DNA from: CAVVFX01 sp963747535
GTDB taxonomy: Bacteria; Acidobacteriota; Terriglobia; Bryobacterales; Bryobacteraceae
Direction: 5' to 3'
Assembly (NCBI GenBank): GCA_963747535.1
Contig: CAVVFX010000017.1
Span: 248,001 to 312,000, forward strand
Length of the DNA stretch: 64,000 nt
Both the position numbers and the translations under genes were made by a program. Position 1 is the first letter of the stretch; each line of letters starts with the position of its first letter. Shown piece by piece: positions 44,297-52,400 of this stretch. The notes under the pieces are model-generated. The model did no database searches. It was not told where the DNA came from and worked only from the letters and a program-made list of their open reading frames with translations.

Positions 44297-44689
44297 TCAG
44301 AGGAAGTTGTCGTCGATTTCCACGCGATAGCCACTGGCCAGGCGATTGGTTTCGTTGGCCATCCCTACCACTGCCATCAGCTCGGCAAACATGGCATCGG
44401 TCATGCCCGCTTTACGGGCCGAAGCGGTGTGCGATGCAATGCAGTAGGGACACTGATTGGTGGCGCTGACCGCCACGTAAATCATCTCCTTCACCAGCGG
44501 ATCGAGCGCGCCCGGAGACATGGTCTGTTTGATGCTCTCCCAGGTCCGCTTCAGCGTTGCCGGGTCGTGGGCCAGCGCCTTCCAGAAGTTGTTGATCCAG
44601 TCGGTCTGCCGCGTCGTCATGATGTCGTCATAAACGGCCCGGACTTCCGGCGGCGCATCGGCGTATTCGATCAGTCCGAGGGCTGCCAT
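44297..44689 (-). CDS. AhpD/carboxymuconolactone-decarboxylase-like protein
   Basis: 130 aa. The CMD/AhpD fold has the redox CxxC as ATNQCPYCIASHTASARKAG (residues ~77-96) with the conserved His following. AhpD-type proteins reduce peroxides or thiols; others are decarboxylases. It starts 3 bp after the DinB gene stop, so the two are translationally coupled, and both are downstream of the ECF sigma gene. Substrate unknown. Confidence 0.85.
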   Translation of the reverse strand: MAALGLIEYADAPPEVRAVYDDIMTTRQTDWINNFWKALAHDPATLKRTWESIKQTMSPGALDPLVKEMIYVAVSATNQCPYCIASHTASARKAGMTDAMFAELMAVVGMANETNRLASGYRVEIDDNFL

Positions 44690-44692
44690 GGT

Positions 44693-45250
44693 TTAATTGC
44701 GCGGACGGCTGGCCGGCGGCACGATCCCGCACATCCGCGCGTAGACCACCATCTGTCCGTAATGATCGAAACTATGCCACTGGGGAACGCCGGCCATCGA
44801 GAGTCGCGGAGTCATGCCCTTGCCGAAGGCGTTGTGCACCGGCTCCATCAGGTTCTCCTGCGTGAGCATCCGCATGGCCCGGTGGGTGTAGGTGAACGAT
44901 TTCTTCAGATACGCCACGACGTCTTCTTTGGACTTGAGGCCGGCCGGTCCGTTTTCGTTGGCGCCCATTTCCACCGGGTTCGCCTCACCGAGAACGGCCG
45001 CCGCGACCTCGAAGTTTACGCTGGCGATATGGGAGGCCTGCTGTGCGAAAGTGCGCACACCTTTGAACTCGCCCTCTTTGGGGGCAAAGCTGTATTGCTC
45101 CGCCGGCATGGCCTCGGCGAGCGAGACGACCTCACGTTCCAGGCTGCTCAGTTGCGAATCGAAGATTTTTGCTACTGGGGAGAGTTCCGGATCAGCGGCG
45201 AAGATGGAAACCGCAAAACAAAGACTGGTCAGGACGATTTTGATGGCCAC
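44693..45250 (-). CDS. Exported DinB-family protein
   Basis: 185 aa. Signal peptide MAIKIVLTSLCFAVSIFAA. The mature protein is a helical DinB-like bundle: AEQYSFAPKEGEFKGVRTFAQQASHIASVN (first metal His) and PQWHSFDHYGQMVVYARM (HxxxHxxQ-type). A secreted DinB is less common than the cytoplasmic type. It lies 42 bp after the ECF sigma gene and 3 bp before the AhpD-like gene. Possibly part of a thiol or oxidative stress response. Confidence 0.8.
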   Translation of the reverse strand: MAIKIVLTSLCFAVSIFAADPELSPVAKIFDSQLSSLEREVVSLAEAMPAEQYSFAPKEGEFKGVRTFAQQASHIASVNFEVAAAVLGEANPVEMGANENGPAGLKSKEDVVAYLKKSFTYTHRAMRMLTQENLMEPVHNAFGKGMTPRLSMAGVPQWHSFDHYGQMVVYARMCGIVPPASRPRN

Positions 45251-45292
45251 GGCCTACCATTCTAGCGCGGAAGGCATGTCAGCCGTCAGTTT

Positions 45293-45961
45293 TCAGGCGC
45301 ATTGGACCGCGGTCCGCCCCGCGGTCATCGACTGACAACTGACAGCTGATAACTGACAACTGCTTACCGTCCGGTGACCGTTGGAATCCAGATGCGCCAG
45401 GGAGGCGCGCAAACGTTCGTAGGATCGGAACATGAGGGCTTTGACGGCTGAACGCGACATGCCCAGTACGCCGGCGATCTGGTTGTAATCCATATCCTGG
45501 TACTTGTGCATGAGGACTGCAGCACGCTGCTTCTCCGGCAGGCATGCGATCGCTTCGCGGATTTCCCGGGCGGTAGCTTCGGTCACCAGCCGCTGTTCGA
45601 CCGAGCGCCTGCCATCCGGCGCTTCAAACTTTCTGCCGCTCGGGGTGGGAGCATCGAGACTGATGTTCTGGTTGTTATGGCGCTGGTCGCGAAAATGATT
45701 GAGTGCAACGTTGGTGGTGATGCGGAATAGCCAGGTCGTGAATTTCGCGGAGGGTTCGTAGGCGTGACGCGAGCGGTACACGCGCACGAAAACGTCCTGT
45801 GCCAGTTCCTCGGCAACCGCGTGATTCTGGACCATGCGCGAAAGGTATTGAACCACGACATTGCGATGCTTCTGCAGCAGAAGGCCAAAGCTCGCAGAAT
45901 CATCGCGCTGCACCAGCAGCATCAGATGCGTATCGAGATCTAAAGTAGCCCCGGTAGTCAT
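45293..45961 (-). CDS. ECF-family RNA polymerase sigma factor
   Basis: 222 aa. Region 2 (residues ~25-95): FGLLLQKHRNVVVQYLSRMV, AEELAQDVFVRVYRSRHAYE, FTTWLFRITTNVALNHFRDQ. Region 4 (residues ~125-192): LPEKQRAAVLMHKYQDMDYNQIAGVLGMSRSAVKALMFR with the HTH. ECF factors redirect RNA polymerase to a stress regulon. Residues 200-222 (SSCQLSAVSCQSMTAGRTAVQCA) are encoded by two repeats (45305-45326 and 45333-45362), so the tail is acquired. No anti-sigma gene is adjacent; DinB and AhpD-like genes follow. Confidence 0.9.
   Translation of the reverse strand: MTTGATLDLDTHLMLLVQRDDSASFGLLLQKHRNVVVQYLSRMVQNHAVAEELAQDVFVRVYRSRHAYEPSAKFTTWLFRITTNVALNHFRDQRHNNQNISLDAPTPSGRKFEAPDGRRSVEQRLVTEATAREIREAIACLPEKQRAAVLMHKYQDMDYNQIAGVLGMSRSAVKALMFRSYERLRASLAHLDSNGHRTVSSCQLSAVSCQSMTAGRTAVQCA
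45305..45362. repeat. Palindrome and TGACAACTG-type repeat inside the sigma gene
   Basis: First a perfect 8-bp stem GACCGCGG / CCGCGGTC (45305-45326), a relative of the unit at 21756-21777. Then three TGACAACTGACAG-like units (45333-45362). Both sit in the last codons of the ECF sigma gene. Confidence 0.75.
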
Positions 45962-46048
45962 ATGAGCAAAGACGAGGGTCCCACGTGTGCGTTTCGCGGG
46001 GCAAGATCACTTTACATTGATTTACGTCCCAGCCCGCGACTTTTACAT

Positions 46049-46507
46049 CTACTTAACAACTGCGGCGGCGAGAACGTCTTCGACCTGAGGCTTTCCGCGC
46101 TGGCTGCAGCGAATTAACCCGTCAGGTCCGATCAGATAGACGGTCCTCCGGATGATCAAACCGCTGCAGCGATAGAGACCCGCGATACGTCTCCCCTCAT
46201 CCACCAGGATAGGGAAAGGGAGGGTGTATTTGCGGCGAAACTTCTGGTGGCTTTGCGCGCCCGCGGGGTTCACGCCGAAAACCAGGGTGTTGTGCTCCCG
46301 GACTGCGGCCCAGCGGTCGCGGAATTCGCAAAGCTGTTTGGTGCAAACCGCGGTGTCGTCGCCAGGATAGAAGATCAGCACCACGTTGTGACCGCGCAGG
46401 CGCGAGAGCGTGACCGCTTCGCCGTTTTGATCGCCGGCGGTGAAGTCGGGCGCTTCGGTTCCAACGGGAAGCGGTTCGGAGAAGAGCCAGTCGAACACAA
46501 CCACCAT
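46049..46507 (-). CDS. Peroxiredoxin (Bcp type)
   Basis: 152 aa from the ATG at 46507. Peroxidatic Cys55 and resolving Cys60 are in PGDDTAVCTKQLCEF, the 5-spaced pair of Bcp/PrxQ enzymes. They reduce peroxides using thioredoxin. EAPDFTAGDQNGEAVTLSRLRG is the usual N-terminal segment. The frame extension to 46594 is not protein-like. It is divergent from the M20 peptidase gene (93 bp between starts) and 87 bp upstream of the ECF sigma gene on the same strand. Confidence 0.9.
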   Translation of the reverse strand: MVVVFDWLFSEPLPVGTEAPDFTAGDQNGEAVTLSRLRGHNVVLIFYPGDDTAVCTKQLCEFRDRWAAVREHNTLVFGVNPAGAQSHQKFRRKYTLPFPILVDEGRRIAGLYRCSGLIIRRTVYLIGPDGLIRCSQRGKPQVEDVLAAAVVK

Positions 46508-46600
46508 TATGGGGCACCGTCCGGTGTCAATCGGGCTGGGGCGATCGGCAGGCGAAACCGTCTGCCCCACCTCCCGGACGGCCGCGTGCGACAATTCGGC

Positions 46601-48019
46601 ATGGGTCCTTGGGTACGGACGGCTCGTCTGGTGGCCTCCATCGCTTGGGGATGGGTATGCCTCTCGACTGGGAATGTCCTGGCGGACGTGCTACCCCCCT
46701 TGGAAGCCCAGGTTTTGGCGCGCGGGATCCTGGAGGAACTGGTCGGGATCAATACGACCGACTCCGCCGGTTCGACTACCCTTGCCGCGGAGGCTATGAG
46801 CGCACGGCTGAAGGCCGCCGGGTGGGCGCCGGAGGATGTTCAGCTACTGACACCGGCGGAGGCGCCGAAGCATGGCAACCTCGTCGCACGGCTTCGCGGC
46901 ACGGGCGAACTGAAACCGATTCTGTTGTTGGCGCACCTGGACGTCGTGGAAGCCCGGCCGGAGGACTGGTCGGTCCCGCCATTCCAGCTTCTGGAACGCG
47001 GCGGATACTTTTACGGCCGGGGCTCCAGCGACGACAAATCGATGGCCGCGATCTGGGTGGCGACGCTGATCCGATTGAAGAAAGAGGGATTTCACCCGCG
47101 ACGCGACCTGATCATGGCGCTGACGGCCGGCGAGGAGAGTGGCAAGGACAACGGTGTCGACTGGCTGGTGACCAACCATCGGAGCCTGATCGATGCGGGC
47201 TTTGGTCTGAATGAGGGCGGCGAAGGACAGTTGAAGAATGGCAAGCGGCTAGTGAACGGGGTTCAGGCGGCGGAAAAGGTGTACGTGAGCTTCGCGCTCG
47301 AGGTGCGCAACCGCGGGGGACACAGTTCACAGCCACGGAAGGATAATGCGATCTACCAACTGGCGAAGGGACTCATCCGGTTGTCACAGTTCGAGTTTCC
47401 GGTGCGCCTGAATGCGATCACCCGGGAGTTTTTCGCACGCACGGCGAATACGGTGGAAGGCGAACTGGCCGCCGACATGAAGGCTATGGCCGCAGGTTCC
47501 GCTGCCCCGGAGGTCGTCCGGCGACTGGCTGATGCGCCCTACCTGAATGCCCTGATGCGGACAACTTGCGTGGCTACACAAATGCAGGCGGGTCATGCGG
47601 AGAACGCGTTACCCCAGTCGGCGCGCGCAGTGGTGAATTGCCGGCTGCTGCCGGAAGACGATGCGGGCACGATCAAAGAGATGATCCAGCGGGTGGTGAA
47701 TGATCCCGAGATGCAGATTACGGAGATCGAGCCGGCCAAAGCCTCGCCGCCCTCACCGGTGACGCCGGAGATCTTCGGCGCCATTGAGAAGGTGACGGGG
47801 AGCATGTGGCCCGGAGTGCCGGTGGTCCCACTGATGAGCACGGGTGCTACCGATGCCCTGTACCTGCGCCGCGCGGGTATCCCGACGTATGGCGTTTCGG
47901 GCATCTTCTCGGATGTGGATGACAGCCGGGAGCACGGGAAGGACGAGCGCGTCGGAGTTAAGGAATACTACGAAGGCGAAGAGTTCCTGTATCGTCTGGT
48001 TAAGTTGCTGGCGAGATAG
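46601..48019 (+). CDS. Secreted M20/M28-type zinc carboxypeptidase
   Basis: 472 aa from the ATG at 46601. Signal peptide is MGPWVRTARLVASIAWGWVC. Two-metal site residues: LLLAHLDVVEA (His/Asp), GRGSSDDKSMAA (Asp), GEESGKDNGVDW (catalytic Glu-Glu), NEGGEG, and a C-terminal SREHGKDERV (His). A dimerization lid (about residues 230-345) sits between the two catalytic parts (VRNRGGHSSQPRKDNAIYQLA). It cleaves peptides or N-acyl amino acids outside the cytoplasm. The frame upstream of 46601 is non-coding. Confidence 0.88.
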   Translation: MGPWVRTARLVASIAWGWVCLSTGNVLADVLPPLEAQVLARGILEELVGINTTDSAGSTTLAAEAMSARLKAAGWAPEDVQLLTPAEAPKHGNLVARLRGTGELKPILLLAHLDVVEARPEDWSVPPFQLLERGGYFYGRGSSDDKSMAAIWVATLIRLKKEGFHPRRDLIMALTAGEESGKDNGVDWLVTNHRSLIDAGFGLNEGGEGQLKNGKRLVNGVQAAEKVYVSFALEVRNRGGHSSQPRKDNAIYQLAKGLIRLSQFEFPVRLNAITREFFARTANTVEGELAADMKAMAAGSAAPEVVRRLADAPYLNALMRTTCVATQMQAGHAENALPQSARAVVNCRLLPEDDAGTIKEMIQRVVNDPEMQITEIEPAKASPPSPVTPEIFGAIEKVTGSMWPGVPVVPLMSTGATDALYLRRAGIPTYGVSGIFSDVDDSREHGKDERVGVKEYYEGEEFLYRLVKLLAR

Positions 48020-48064
48020 ATAGAACACGGCTGCTTGGCAGCCGGACGGCTGCTTCGCCGCCGG

Positions 48065-48090
48065 GCAGACCACAAACGACGATGGTCTGC
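48065..48090. repeat. Family-A hairpin repeat, copy 12
   Basis: Arms GCAGACCA / TGGTCTGC around CAAACGACGA, with GGCTGC-TTCGCC to the left and CCCCACGG to the right. It lies between the convergent M20 peptidase and SpoIIE-type genes. Confidence 0.85.
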
Positions 48091-48104
48091 CCCACGGTGG
48101 AAGG

Positions 48105-49250
48105 TCAGGTACGTTTTACGATTGCCAGGGTCACGTCGTCATTCTGCTTGGTGTCGCCACAGAAGTCTGCCACGTCGGCCAGTATGCCCTGGAGAATCCC
48201 CTGGGCTGGACACCCGGCGTGCTTCAGGAGGCTTTCCTTCAAGCGATCCCGACCGAACATATCGTCATCGCCTCCCATCGCCTCGGTAATGCCGTCCGTA
48301 GTCACGACCAGAACGCTGCCCGGTTTCGAAAACGGGAGCGACAGTTCCTCAAACTCTTCGTCCGGCATAATGCCCAGCACCATTCCGTCGCCAAACAGTT
48401 CGGTAATGTCGCCGGTGCAGGGGTCGAGGAGCAGGCCGGGTTCATGGCCTGCGCGCACCCAGGTCAAAACGCCGTCATTCACCTGGGCGAGGAAGAACGT
48501 CATGAACCGACCGGTACCCGTGACGTCCGCTGCGAGACGCCGGTTCAGGTCGCCGATGACCTCCGCCAGACTCCCCGGCTGAGATGCCCGGATCCGCAGA
48601 ATGGCGCGCGCGGCGGTCATCAGCAGGGCCGAGGCCGGTCCGTGGCCCGAGATGTCGCCGACTACCACACCGAGACCGCGTCCGCCGAATTCCGCGTTGG
48701 TCAGGAAGTCCAGATAGTCTCCGCCGACGGCGTCCGACGGGTGCATCCAGCCAGCCAATTCGATTCCGGGGAACATCGGCAGGGTCTTCGGCAGCAGGCT
48801 CTCCTGTACCTTGGCCGCCAAGGCAAGGTCCCCGCGCATGGACGCGTTCTGCTGGGCCAACGCCTGGCGCGTACGGGCGAGTTCCAGGTGGGTCGCCACG
48901 CGGGCTTCCACGATGGGCGGCCGGATGGGCTTGGTGATGTAGTCCACGGCCCCCAACGCGAAGCCCTTGGTTTCGTCCTCCACCTCGCTCATGGCCGTCA
49001 CAAAGATGATCGGCACGTCTTTCGTCCGCGAGTCGGCCTTGAGCCGCCGGCATACTTCGTGGCCGTCCATCTCCGGCATCATGACGTCCAGTAACACCAG
49101 GTCCGGACGGTTATCCGAGAAGGCGATCTCGAGGGCCCCCGCGCCGCTGGTTGCCACGCTGAGAGCATAGTCCTCGCGGAGCAGGTTATGGAGAACCTTG
49201 ATGTTCACCGGAGTGTCGTCCACAATCAGGATTCTCGACTGTTCGTTCAT
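48105..49250 (-). CDS. Response regulator with SpoIIE/PP2C phosphatase domain
   Basis: 381 aa. Residues ~5-125 form a receiver: VDDTPVNIKVL, phospho-Asp D55 in LVLLDVMMPEMDG, and the KPI strand end. A helix linker (~130-165) leads to a PP2C-type domain: DAVGGDYLDF, VVGDISGHGPASALLM, TDGITEAMGG, NDDVTLAIV. RsbU/SpoIIE phosphatases dephosphorylate STAS proteins. The STAS protein at 57354 lies upstream on the same strand, which makes it a plausible substrate. The hybrid kinase gene directly upstream may phosphorylate D55. Confidence 0.92.
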   Translation of the reverse strand: MNEQSRILIVDDTPVNIKVLHNLLREDYALSVATSGAGALEIAFSDNRPDLVLLDVMMPEMDGHEVCRRLKADSRTKDVPIIFVTAMSEVEDETKGFALGAVDYITKPIRPPIVEARVATHLELARTRQALAQQNASMRGDLALAAKVQESLLPKTLPMFPGIELAGWMHPSDAVGGDYLDFLTNAEFGGRGLGVVVGDISGHGPASALLMTAARAILRIRASQPGSLAEVIGDLNRRLAADVTGTGRFMTFFLAQVNDGVLTWVRAGHEPGLLLDPCTGDITELFGDGMVLGIMPDEEFEELSLPFSKPGSVLVVTTDGITEAMGGDDDMFGRDRLKESLLKHAGCPAQGILQGILADVADFCGDTKQNDDVTLAIVKRT

Positions 49251-49280
49251 GGTTTCACCTCGCGCAAATTCCTACACATG

Positions 49281-49458
49281 GGTATCTACTTGACTCAGGT
49301 AACGATATGGCGACTGGTTGGTGGGGCGGTCCCCCTGGACCGCGCCGGACGCCTCGTCCGGCTCCTGGAAGCGGAGGCGGGGGCCTCCGAGCGGGCGGGG
49401 GCGCCCGCCCCACGAAGTGCTGCCAACTTTCCTGAGCTGAGTCAAGTGAATATCCCAT
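49281..49458. mobile_element. MITE-like palindromic element with direct-repeat flanks
   Basis: The end regions are imperfect inverted repeats (GGTATCTACTTGACTCAG at 49281 and its counterpart ending 49458). They flank four GC-rich hairpins such as CGGTCC / GGACCG and CCGGACG / CGTCCGG. A 12-bp direct repeat TTCCTACACATG occurs at 49269-49280 and again at 49459-49470, as expected of a target duplication. The right copy contains the hybrid kinase stop codon. No transposase is inside. Confidence 0.55.
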
Positions 49459-49461
49459 TTC

Positions 49462-52400
49462 CTACACATGTGACAGGGCGACGTTGGCTTCGTCAGCCAA
49501 CTCCTCCAGGGCTTTGGTCGCGGCCTTGAAGTCGAACAAGTCAACCGCCGCGCCGATTTTCCGGGTGCTCACGGACCACTGACCCCGGCAAAGTGACGTA
49601 ACCTTCTCCAGCACGACCTCCGCCTCCGGGTTGTTCTTGCGAAGCATGTCCGCCAGTGTCGCCATTTCCGCACCCAGGGCCTCGCGATTCACGTCTTCCT
49701 TTGGGCTGGCGACCGGAGCCTTTTCCGCAGTTTCCGCGAGTCCTGCGAGGCCCGAGATGACGATTCCCAGCAGTTCCGCGACCCTCGGCAGACTGGCTAC
49801 TGCTTTCTCCGGATCGCCCGCCTTGAGCGCGGACTCGACCTCCTCCGCGGCAGCGAACAGGTCCATGGCCCCGAGACTTCCCGAGACCCCCTTCAGGGTA
49901 TGGGACAGGCGCAGGGCTTCCTCGTCGCGCTTCCCCGCGATGGCTTCCTCGATGGTCCCGACCGCAGCCGGATAGTCCCGGTGGAAATCCCGCAGGAGCT
50001 TGAGGTAGAGCTTGCGATTCCCGGCCACGCGTTTCAGGCCCAAGGCGACATCAATGCCCGGCAAATCCGACAGCACCTCAGGGGACGGAACGGACGGCTG
50101 CGGCTTTGTCGATGCGGGCTTGGGAGCTTCTTGCTTCCCGGCGGGCGCGGGACGATAGTGCTTCCCGATCGTCTCGAACATGGTCACGGGATCGATAGGC
50201 TTGGAGATGTGGTCGTCCATACCCGCGTTCAGGCACTTTTGACGCTCCTCTACCGTGGCATGGGCGGTCATGGCAATGATCGGCAGTCTGGCGAAGCGCG
50301 GATCGGAGCGGATTTTGGCGGTCGCCTGGAAGCCGTCCATTACGGGCATTTGCAGGTCCATAAGCACTACGTCGAAGACCGACTGGGCCACCTTCTCGAC
50401 GGCTTCCTGGCCGTTGTTGGCGATCTGCACCTGAGCACCCGCGCCTTCGAGCAACTCGACGGCGATCTGCTGGTTGATCTCGTTGTCTTCCGTCAACAGG
50501 ATGCGGGCACCGGCCACCCGGCCACCGTGTTCATCGGTATCCCCGGAAGCCGGTACAACGTCGTGGGCGGCCGGTGCAAACAGGGTCACCAGGCTGTCTA
50601 CCAACATCGAGCGGGTGACGGGCTTCACCAGGAACCCGTCCACGTGGGCTTTGTCAGCTTCTTCGCGGACCTCGTCGCGCCCGAACGCCGTTACCATGAT
50701 CACGGCGGGCGTACGGCCGAGTTGGAGATCCTCCTTGATCAGCCGGGTGGCTTGTACGCCATCCATGCCGGGCATTCGCCAGTCCATGAACACGACTTCG
50801 TAGGGATTGTCACCGTCGCACTGTTTCACGGCGGCCACGGCCTCGAGTCCGGAACTCACCACATCCACCTGTTTGGCAACGCCCTTGAGCGCGTCGGCCA
50901 GTATTTCCCGAGCCGCCGAGTTGTCATCCACTACCAGCACCCGCAGATCCCGCAGTTTCTCCGGGACCACGCGGCTCTGGCCGTGGGCGGAGCCGACACC
51001 CATCCAGACCGTGAAGAGGAACGAACTGCCCGCACCGGGCTCGCTCTCCAGCCAGACCTGGCCGCCCATCAGCTCGACCAGCCGTTTGCAGATGGTCAGG
51101 CCCAGCCCGGTGCCGCCGTGCTTTCGCGTGGTGGACGAGTCGGCCTGCATGAAAGGCTGGAACAGGCGGGCCGCCTGTTCCTTCGTCATACCCTGGCCGG
51201 TGTCCTTGATGCAGAACCGGAGCTTGGCCTTTTCGCCGGTACGCTCCAGCAGTTCGGCCTTCACCCGAACCTCTCCCCGCTCGGTGAACTTCACGGCATT
51301 ATTCACCAGGTTGGTGATGATCTGGCTCAGGCGCAGCGGATCGCCCCGGAGCGCCGCGGGAATGTCGTCGGCGACATCCACCAGGAACTCCAGCCCCTTG
51401 TCGTGGGCCTTCTGGCCGGTCACGGTGGTCACGGAGGCGATGACGTCGTCGAGCGAGAAGTCGGTGGTTTCGATGTCCAGCTTCCCGGCCTCGATCTTGG
51501 AAAAGTCGAGGATATCGTTGATGACGCCCAGCAGCGACGTGCCCGCATTGTGGACCTTGCTCAGATAATCCCGCTGCTTGGCGGAAAGCTCGGTTTTCAG
51601 GGCGAGATGCGAGAGGCCGATGATCGCGTTCATCGGCGTACGGATCTCGTGACTCATGTTGGCGAGAAAATCGGACTTGGCCTTGGTCGCCATTTCCGCG
51701 ACTTCTTTGGCGGCAAGCAGTTCTGCCTGCGCCCGCTTGCGCTCGGCTATGTCGGTGAAGCTGATGACCGCGCCCAGGATCGCACCATCCTTAAAGATCG
51801 GCATGGCGCCATATTCCACCGGCAGGCCCGTGCCATCCTTCCGCCAGAGGAACTCATCGTCGATACGGCTCGCCTTTCCGTGGGTGTAGGCGGCGAACAT
51901 GGGACATTCCTCCCTGGGGTAAGGGCTGCCGTCGGCGCGGTGGTGATGGATGACGGCGTGGGAGCCGCGACCGATCAACTCTTCCGCGGAGAAGTACAGC
52001 ATCTCGGTAACTGCCGAATTGACGAAGGTGATTTTGCCTTCCGGATCGACACCGAAGATGCCCTCGGCCGCCGACTCCAGAATCAGGCGGTTACGCTCCT
52101 CGCTGGCCCGAACTTCCATTTCGAGGTGCTTACGTTCGGTGATGTCGCGCAGGGAACTGCAGACCAGCTTGCCGCGGCCATCGACGTCCGGCAGCGGACT
52201 GAGGCTGATTTCCACGGGAAACTCGGCTCCGTCCTTGCGGGCTGCCCACAATTCCAAGCCCTTTCCAATGGCCCGGACGGACGGGGCTGCATGGAAGCGC
52301 TGACGGTGCGCCGGATGGGTTGCCCGCAGCCGCTCCGGGAGCAGAATATCCACCGACTGTCCGACCAGTTCGTCACTGTGGTAGCCGAACAGTCTCTCTG

